Source of the DNA: Crocinitomix sp.
GTDB taxonomy: Bacteria > Bacteroidota > Bacteroidia > Flavobacteriales_D > Crocinitomicaceae
Direction of reading: 5' to 3'
Length of the DNA stretch: 64,000 bases
Assembly: GCA_013138735.1 (NCBI GenBank)
Contig: WTCE01000100.1
Span: 87,808-151,807 of the forward strand
Part shown: positions 57,310-64,000 of the stretch, in pieces
Position numbering within the stretch: position 1 is the stretch's first letter
How the letters are laid out: each line of letters begins with the position of its first letter
Notes under the pieces: model-generated
The model's input: only the letters and a program-made list of their open reading frames with translations
Told to the model about the DNA's origin: nothing
Databases searched by the model: none
Translations under genes and position numbers: made by a program

Positions 57310-58809
57310 ATGAAAATAAACAAATTTTGCATTCCATTATTAACACTTCTCTTTTTAACGGCATGCGGTGCGGGTAGTGAAAATTCTGATGATTCTGAAA
57401 ATACTCGGACAGATAGTTTGATTACAGAGGCTGAAGCTACTGGAGAAAATAATGTCGCCTATATTTGGGGAGCAGCGGCGCTACAAGGTACGGCAATGGA
57501 TACAGAACGTTTCAAACCGCGTCCAACTGTAACTTCCCGGTATTTAGGGTTGATTTGTACAAGTATGTTTGATGCTTGGTCACGTTATGATGAAACAGCT
57601 ATTCCGTTAATTGCAACTGGTATTGAACGCGCTGCTGAGGCAGAGCAAACAATTACCAATAAAGAGATTGCAATCAGTTACGCGGCATACGGCACGCTCT
57701 GCGAATATTATTATTCGGACAGTGTTTATTTTGCAAGTATAATGGGGGATTTAGGTTATGATATCAATAACCATTCAATGGATCAGACAACTCCTGAGGG
57801 GGTAGGGAATTCAGTTGCGAAAGCAATTATAGAAACTCGGATGAATGATGGCTCTAATCAATATGCAACACATGCAGGTTCTGATGGGATTCAGTATTTT
57901 GACTATACGAATTATCAACCCGTGAATAATGCAGATAATAATACAGACATTAACCGTTGGCAACCAAAATATTTTGATGATGGTAAAGGTGGAAGATACG
58001 CCCCGGGGTGTTTAACGCCGTATTGGCAATTGGTTCAGCCGTTGGCATTAGATTCTGCTGCACAATTCCGTCCAGGACCTCCACCATTGGTTGGTTCTGA
58101 TCAATTAGCACAAGAATTAGTAGAAGTAATTAGCATTCAAGATGGGATGACAGATTATGACAAAGGCCTAGTAGAATTTATGCGTGATGGCCCCCAATCT
58201 GTTCAACAAGCTGGACATTGGCTGAAATTTGCACAGCACATTTCAAGAAGAGATAAGCATACATTAGATGATGATGTGAAAATGTATTTCTTAGTAGAAA
58301 TGACAGCTATGGATGGCTTCATAGCATCATGGGATGCAAAAATGCACTATGACTATGCACGACCATTCCAATTAGTACATGAGTATTATACAGGCAAAAT
58401 AATTACTGGTTGGAAAGGTGAAGGACAAGGGTTTGGTGAGATTGACGGAAAAGATTGGCGACCTTATTCACCTGCAATTTTCTTATGTCCTCCTTTTCCG
58501 AGTTATGTTTCAGGGCACAGCACTATTAGTGGAGGTTGCGCCGAAGCGTTAAGGTTATTTACTGGATCTGAGGAGTTTGGGGCGGAAGCAACCATCTTAG
58601 CAGGCGAATTAACTGAAACAGATCCTGAATTTTATGGCGATTCAATTGTGTTGAAATTCCCAACGTTTACTGAGGCTGCAGAAATGGCAGGCCAATCTCG
58701 CGTAATGGGAGGTTACCACATTCAAGCAGATAACGTTGCAGGGCTTCAGTTAGGGAGAGATGTGGCCCATAAAGCATGGGAGGTTTACCAAAAACACTTG
58801 GGTAAATAG
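57310..58809 (+). CDS. Vanadium-dependent haloperoxidase-like (PAP2-family) lipoprotein
   Basis: 499 residues with a lipobox (FLTACGAG), so anchored in the envelope. The PAP2/vanadium-haloperoxidase active site is complete: K344 and R351 (KxxxxxxRP), SGH with H403 (PSYVSGHS), and R464 with H470 (SRVMGGYH). Such enzymes oxidise halides with hydrogen peroxide, or, in the related branch, remove phosphate; the VHPO-like length and spacing favour the first. Acid/base H403 is present. Which halide is used cannot be read. Next come a DoxX-like membrane protein (65-bp gap) and a porin, both on the same strand. Confidence 0.87.
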   Translation: MKINKFCIPLLTLLFLTACGAGSENSDDSENTRTDSLITEAEATGENNVAYIWGAAALQGTAMDTERFKPRPTVTSRYLGLICTSMFDAWSRYDETAIPLIATGIERAAEAEQTITNKEIAISYAAYGTLCEYYYSDSVYFASIMGDLGYDINNHSMDQTTPEGVGNSVAKAIIETRMNDGSNQYATHAGSDGIQYFDYTNYQPVNNADNNTDINRWQPKYFDDGKGGRYAPGCLTPYWQLVQPLALDSAAQFRPGPPPLVGSDQLAQELVEVISIQDGMTDYDKGLVEFMRDGPQSVQQAGHWLKFAQHISRRDKHTLDDDVKMYFLVEMTAMDGFIASWDAKMHYDYARPFQLVHEYYTGKIITGWKGEGQGFGEIDGKDWRPYSPAIFLCPPFPSYVSGHSTISGGCAEALRLFTGSEEFGAEATILAGELTETDPEFYGDSIVLKFPTFTEAAEMAGQSRVMGGYHIQADNVAGLQLGRDVAHKAWEVYQKHLGK

Positions 58810-58874
58810 TCGATTAATTAAAATCCCAGATGCATTGTTAATTTGTCATTCGGAGTTTTGAACACACCATCATT

Positions 58875-59294
58875 ATGAATAAATTAAGATTATTATCTAT
58901 TTCAATTGGTTTAATATACCTGTGGTTTGGTGCTCTTAAATTGTTTCCAAGTTTAAGTCCAGCCGAAGTATTAGCAGGAAACACAATCGATTTAATCACA
59001 TTTCACATGCTTTCAGCAGACGCTGGGCGGATTATCTTAGCCATTCTTGAAGTATTAATTGGAATTGGACTAATATCAAGATTTAAACAGAACTTCGTTG
59101 TAAAAGTGGCTTTATGTCACATGTTTTGCACATTCATACCACTATTCGCCTTCCCTGAGGTCTCCTTTTCTCACGCTCCTTTTGGATTTACAATTGTAGG
59201 TCAATATATTATGAAAAATGTAGTGATCATAATGGCGCTATTAATTTTATTGCCGGGTAAGAAGACGGTCACACCCAAAATAGCCACGGAATAG
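58875..59294 (+). CDS. DoxX-like integral membrane protein
   Basis: 139 residues with four hydrophobic helices (about 5-22, 42-66, 74-92, 105-126). YLWFGALKLFPSLSPAE near the start and GIGLISRF resemble the DoxX/DUF417-type family of small inner-membrane proteins; functions in the family are poorly known, some tied to oxidative stress or quinone chemistry. Its place after a peroxide-using enzyme fits that, but is only context. Confidence 0.72.
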   Translation: MNKLRLLSISIGLIYLWFGALKLFPSLSPAEVLAGNTIDLITFHMLSADAGRIILAILEVLIGIGLISRFKQNFVVKVALCHMFCTFIPLFAFPEVSFSHAPFGFTIVGQYIMKNVVIIMALLILLPGKKTVTPKIATE

Positions 59295-59404
59295 AGAGAC
59301 TTTAAATTTAGCCTCTGATGCACTAATCAACACTATATACATGACTAAAATCATTGTGCGTTGGGAGGTCTAATTGTACCTTAGCCGTAGAATTATCGAC
59401 AGAT

Positions 59405-60556
59405 ATGAAGCGACTTGCGTTATTATGCTTTTTATTGTCCGTTTGGATGTTTGGCCACGCACAAAATCAACCGACAAAGAAAGACTCTATTTTGAATAGA
59501 ATCACGCTCTCGGGTGATTTTCGGTTTAGGGCTGAACATGATTGGAATTCATTTAAATCGAATGGTACTTTCAGAGAAGACCGAAGTCGATTGCGCTATC
59601 GATTAAGAGTAGGTTTTGCATTTCAGATTAATTCTTGGAGTGAATTTGGAGCAAATATACGTACTGGCTTGCTTAATAAACAGCAAGATCCGCAATTAAC
59701 ACTAGGTGATGGTTTTGGCGACAACGGTATTTTACCAGTTGGATTTTACAGGCTCTATTTTCAACTTAAAAAAAATGGCAATACCTTAATCTTGGGTAAA
59801 AATGATTTCCCTTTTGAAAAAAACAATGAATTATTTTGGAGTGATCATGTTTGCCCCGAAGGAATTTTTCTAAGAAAAAAAGTCGCTTTTGAATCAAAAT
59901 ACATTTCAAATGTGGGACTTGGTCTCGGTCATTTCATATTAAAATCTAGGTCTGGGACTTTTGATATGGATAGCTATTTACAAGGCGTACAAATAACAAC
60001 CTCTTTTTTTAATAAGCGACTCAATATAAATCCAGCCTTTTATTATCTGAATAAAATCAATGACATTCCAGATGGTTTCGAAACATTTAATATGAATTAT
60101 GCCATTTTTAATTTAAGTATGAATGGTAAATTGCTGAAAAGTGAAAAATTAAAGTGGACAATCGATTATTATAAGAACTTTAAAGATTATTCCCAAAACG
60201 AATTTATACCTAAGGAAATGGAAAATGAGGTTGAAGGATATTCCGCTTCTTTAGCATTTGGAGAATTGAAAAGCAGTAAAGATTGGATGATTAAGTTATC
60301 CTATGCCAACATGGAAGCATACTCTGCTATCAGCTACTTTGCGCAAAATGATTGGGCTCGCTGGGACTATTCAAGTAGCGGGTCTCCGGATGGTCGTTTA
60401 ACGAATTTTCAAGGAATTCGTTTTACTGCTGGTTATGCTATTCGTAAAAATTTCATACTAAAGTTGAATTATTTTAAAGTTGAACAATTAAAATCTCAAG
60501 GTTTTTCAAAAGAAACTGGAGATCGTATTCGATTGGATTTGGATATTAAGTTTTGA
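59405..60556 (+). CDS. Outer-membrane porin-like beta-barrel, alginate-export type
   Basis: 383 residues from the ATG at 59405 (a TTG at 59354 would put 17 residues before the signal peptide). The signal peptide ends FGHAQN. Alternating-residue strands run to a C-terminal Phe (LDLDIKF), the outer-membrane insertion mark. ITLSGDFRFRAEHDWN and EDRSRLRYRLRVGF are characteristic of the alginate-export/porin-like family. The substrate is unknown; alginate is not implied. Same strand as the haloperoxidase and DoxX genes, 110 bp after the latter. Confidence 0.8.
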   Translation: MKRLALLCFLLSVWMFGHAQNQPTKKDSILNRITLSGDFRFRAEHDWNSFKSNGTFREDRSRLRYRLRVGFAFQINSWSEFGANIRTGLLNKQQDPQLTLGDGFGDNGILPVGFYRLYFQLKKNGNTLILGKNDFPFEKNNELFWSDHVCPEGIFLRKKVAFESKYISNVGLGLGHFILKSRSGTFDMDSYLQGVQITTSFFNKRLNINPAFYYLNKINDIPDGFETFNMNYAIFNLSMNGKLLKSEKLKWTIDYYKNFKDYSQNEFIPKEMENEVEGYSASLAFGELKSSKDWMIKLSYANMEAYSAISYFAQNDWARWDYSSSGSPDGRLTNFQGIRFTAGYAIRKNFILKLNYFKVEQLKSQGFSKETGDRIRLDLDIKF

Positions 60557-60630
60557 ATTTAACAACAAATGTCATCCACATTTCCATCAAATTTTGTTAA
60601 CGTTAATAACAAATTATAAACATTCTTAGT

Positions 60631-60657
60631 TTGGTGCTTTTATTAATCTTAAATTTG
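60631..60657 (+). promoter_or_regulatory. Candidate promoter of carA
   Basis: TTG (60631-60633), 16 bases, then TAAATTTG (60650-60657), an exact -7 match with a slightly short spacer. The start of transcription would be about 20 bases before the carA ATG. Confidence 0.55.
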
Positions 60658-60682
60658 CTTTCCGATAAACATCAAGCAATAA

Positions 60683-61795
60683 ATGCTTGTAGAAAATAGA
60701 CAAAGAATGGAGCATCAACCTGCAGTACTATTATTAGAAGATGGAACAGTTTTTCACGGATGCGGAATCGGGAAAATCGGAACAACAACCGGAGAAATAG
60801 CCTTTAATACGGGCATGACAGGGTATCAAGAAGTATTCACTGACCCCTCTTATTGTAAACAAATCTTAATTATGACCACGGCGCACATAGGTAATTATGG
60901 CGTTCATGAGGATGAAATCGAATCAGATTCGGTTAAAATCTCAGGTTTAGTTACGAAAAAGTTTTCATCCATGTATTCCCGCGATTCTGCAAACGATTCC
61001 TTACAAAACTTTTTGCAAGACGACGGAGTAGTCGGTATTTCCGATATTGACACAAGAGCTTTGGTTCGTCACGTGCGAGATAAAGGAGCTATGAACGCAA
61101 TCATCTCTTCAGATATTCTGGATATAGCAGAATTAACTGAAAGATTAAAAGATGTGCCGTCAATGGAAGGACTTGAACTTTCTTCCAAAGTAAGTACAAG
61201 AGAAGCATATGTAGTAGGTGAGGATAATGCGGCAAAGAAAGTGGCATTATTAGATTTAGGAGTGAAAAAGAATATTGTGCGTTGCCTAGTTGATAGAGGA
61301 TGTCAAGTAAAAGTTTTTCCTGTGAACGCTAGTTTAGCTGATTTGAAAAGCTTTAACCCAGATGGGATTATGTTATCAAACGGCCCTGGAGATCCTTCAG
61401 CAATGTCAAATGTGATAGACAATGTAAAAGAAATGGTGGAGAGTGATTTACCAATTTTTGGAATTTGTTTAGGACATCAAATATTGGCTTTAAGTCAAGG
61501 GTTAACTACCGAAAAGATGCATAACGGCCACCGTGGAATTAATCATCCAATTTTGAATTTAATAACAGGAAAAGGCGAAGTAACATCTCAAAATCACGGA
61601 TTTGTTGTATCAAAAGATTCGATTGAAAATTCAAGTAACGTGGAATTAACACACATTCACTTAAATGATGATTCTGTCGCAGGCATTCGATTGAAAGATA
61701 AAAAAGTCTTTTCAGTTCAATATCACCCCGAAGCTTCAGCTGGACCGCACGATTCAAGATATTTATTTGATCAATTCATAGAAAACATGAATTAA
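60683..61795 (+). CDS. carA: Carbamoyl-phosphate synthase small subunit
   Basis: 370 residues. The glutaminase subunit that feeds ammonia to CarB for arginine and pyrimidine synthesis. An N-terminal CPSase domain (LLLEDGTVFHGCGIG, FNTGMTGYQEVFTDPSY) precedes a class I glutamine amidotransferase domain with Cys in FGICLGHQ and the His/Glu pair in QYHPEA. ATG 60683 is used; Met9 (60707) is also possible. carB is not adjacent; eno follows instead. Confidence 0.97.
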   Translation: MLVENRQRMEHQPAVLLLEDGTVFHGCGIGKIGTTTGEIAFNTGMTGYQEVFTDPSYCKQILIMTTAHIGNYGVHEDEIESDSVKISGLVTKKFSSMYSRDSANDSLQNFLQDDGVVGISDIDTRALVRHVRDKGAMNAIISSDILDIAELTERLKDVPSMEGLELSSKVSTREAYVVGEDNAAKKVALLDLGVKKNIVRCLVDRGCQVKVFPVNASLADLKSFNPDGIMLSNGPGDPSAMSNVIDNVKEMVESDLPIFGICLGHQILALSQGLTTEKMHNGHRGINHPILNLITGKGEVTSQNHGFVVSKDSIENSSNVELTHIHLNDDSVAGIRLKDKKVFSVQYHPEASAGPHDSRYLFDQFIENMN

Positions 61796-61856
61796 GTACA
61801 ATTAATACGTAATAAAGAATATTTAAACAAAGAAATATAAATCTTTTTACGTAAAA

Positions 61857-61884
61857 ATTGCACATTGCACATTGCACATTGAAA
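61857..61884. repeat. Four 7-bp repeats (ATTGCAC x3, ATTGAAA) between carA and eno
   Basis: ATTGCAC occurs three times in tandem from 61857, followed by ATTGAAA; further heptameric decay (TACACTT, ATCACAT, AATACTT, AACACTA) runs to about 61919. The same 7-mers occur in the block at 30.3-30.6 kb. Confidence 0.9.
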
Positions 61885-61922
61885 AAACATTACACTTATC
61901 ACATAATACTTAACACTAATAG

Positions 61923-63203
<1,281 letters not shown>

Positions 63204-63223
63204 ACTAATTATAAATGAAAATT

Positions 63224-63248
63224 AAAGGTCCGCGATAAACGGACCTTT
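63224..63248 (+). terminator. Rho-independent terminator after eno
   Basis: AAAGGTCCG (63224-63232) and CGGACCTTT (63240-63248) form a 9-bp perfect stem, followed by a T-run. Confidence 0.92.
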
Positions 63249-63335
63249 TTTGTATCTCAAAATCAATTTTTTGGAAAAGTGCAAATTTAGCACATAGATT
63301 TGAACTTTTTTGACTTTATAAGAGAGGTTAAACAA

Positions 63336-63896
63336 ATGCATAGAGAAATTAAATACACTAATCATTTTTTTGCTCTTTTAGGTTTTTTCTCTTTATTTCT
63401 ATTATCCTGTAGCCATGAAAAATCGGTAGAGGTCGATTATTCATTCGAAGTGTCTAAAAACGTTAAGCATGACGTAAGCCAATTTCAAGAAGTTAAATTC
63501 GAAAGTTTTAAAGATTTAAATCTTGGGTTTTTCGAAGGGAATTTTTGGATTAAATTGGAAATAAGTAATGATGATACGGCAAGGTCGTTAATGTTTATTA
63601 ATGATGATCTATTTAATTGGAATTACAATTTTTACAAACTCGACACTAGCTACAATTCATTAAAATTAGTGAATGAAAAAGATCGATCAAAACAAGATCA
63701 TAGAACATTTAACAATGCTTATCCAAATCTCAAAATAAATTTAAGTCCAAATGAACAAGCAACATTTATCATTACAACCGAATGTGACGGTAGAATTATA
63801 AACGCAACACCTAAATTAATTACCACTAGTAGCTATAACTCCTTTGTTAGTCAAAATTTGATTTGGAGTATTGTATTTATTCGCTTTCAGGTTTAA
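63336..63896 (+). pseudogene. 3'-truncated 7TMR-DISM sensor, extracellular domain only
   Basis: 186 residues from the ATG at 63336 (a TTG at 63300 is less likely). A signal peptide with lipobox-like FLLSCSHE leads to a DISMED2-type extracellular domain (about 30-165: FFEGNFWIKLEISNDD, LNLSPNEQ-like INLSPNEQATFIITTE). In full-length relatives seven membrane helices and a kinase or other output follow. Here the frame runs into the first helix (NLIWSIVFIRF) and stops. Palindromes begin 3 bases after the stop, suggesting that something inserted or was deleted here. A short functional lipoprotein cannot be ruled out. Confidence 0.65.
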
Positions 63897-63898
63897 TA

Positions 63899-63958
63899 CC
63901 TCGAGGCTTGCCTCGTCAAATTTTACTATTTTGTGACTAGATGTCACAGAATAGTAAA
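63899..63958. repeat. Two palindromes at the right edge of the window
   Basis: CGAGGC/GCCTCG (63902-63907, 63910-63915) is followed by a 16-bp inverted repeat (63922-63937 with 63943-63958, one wobble). They start next to the truncation point of the sensor gene and may be the end of a mobile or palindromic element. Confidence 0.6.
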
Positions 63959-64000
63959 TATATCCATAAAAGTCATAATGTTTCGGTTCTTCTTTATCAT

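Noticed and set aside
63816..63998. 60-codon minus-strand frame entering from the right edge, as a transposase or nuclease tail
   Set aside because: No family signature was recognised and it overlaps the truncated sensor gene; too little sequence to call.

Overview
This window reads as chromosome of a Bacteroidota bacterium, most likely a member of the Flavobacteriales. The evidence is type IX secretion (T9SS) genes gldJ, porU, porV and PorP/SprF, a secreted protein with a T9SS C-terminal sorting domain, Bacteroidota-type promoters (TTG about 19 bases before TAnnTTTG), zinc-free L36 and S14, AT-rich DNA and a lack of classical Shine-Dalgarno sites. A placement near Crocinitomicaceae/Cryomorphaceae is a guess. 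No rRNA, tRNA, CRISPR array or complete insertion sequence was seen.

Layout. 0-11 kb: the 3' part of a PorE-like OmpA protein; a PLP-dependent acyl-CoA:amino-acid condensing enzyme fused to a GNAT domain, with a small overlapping gene; a STAS-like protein; a PAS histidine kinase/LuxR regulator pair; a small unknown gene overlapping moaA end to end; a lipoprotein and a T9SS cargo protein. 11-30 kb: an atypical PlsC-like acyltransferase, a MuiA/DUF4139 protein, and the secretion block gldJ-porP/sprF (minus) against porU-porV-ispF-porV paralogue (plus). Then come pbpC, a LytS-type propeller kinase and a small secreted protein. 30.1-30.7 kb: a repeat-filled convergent spacer, followed by pcrA/uvrD.

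33.2-50.8 kb: the joined str-S10-spc-alpha ribosomal superoperon, rpsL to rpoA, starting from a strong promoter at 33176-33205. It contains fusA, secY and infA but no tuf. rplQ is cut off from rpoA by a terminator and has its own promoter. Spacers before rpsK, rpsD, rpoA and rplQ can fold and may be regulatory leaders. 50.9-64 kb: an 83-bp tandem repeat, a DUF5686 protein, a hybrid kinase convergent with a LytTR regulator, a vanadium-haloperoxidase-like lipoprotein followed by a DoxX-like protein and a porin, then carA, eno and a truncated 7TMR-DISM sensor beside palindromes at the window edge.

How the genes fit together. PorU (sortase) and PorV (shuttle) process cargo such as the 616-residue protein at 9-11 kb. 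GldJ and PorP/SprF belong to the secretion/gliding machinery, and PorE links it to peptidoglycan. Several signalling systems sit next to envelope genes. The recurrent intergenic repeats, many in 7-bp phase (ATTGNAN and relatives), are the most distinctive unexplained feature.
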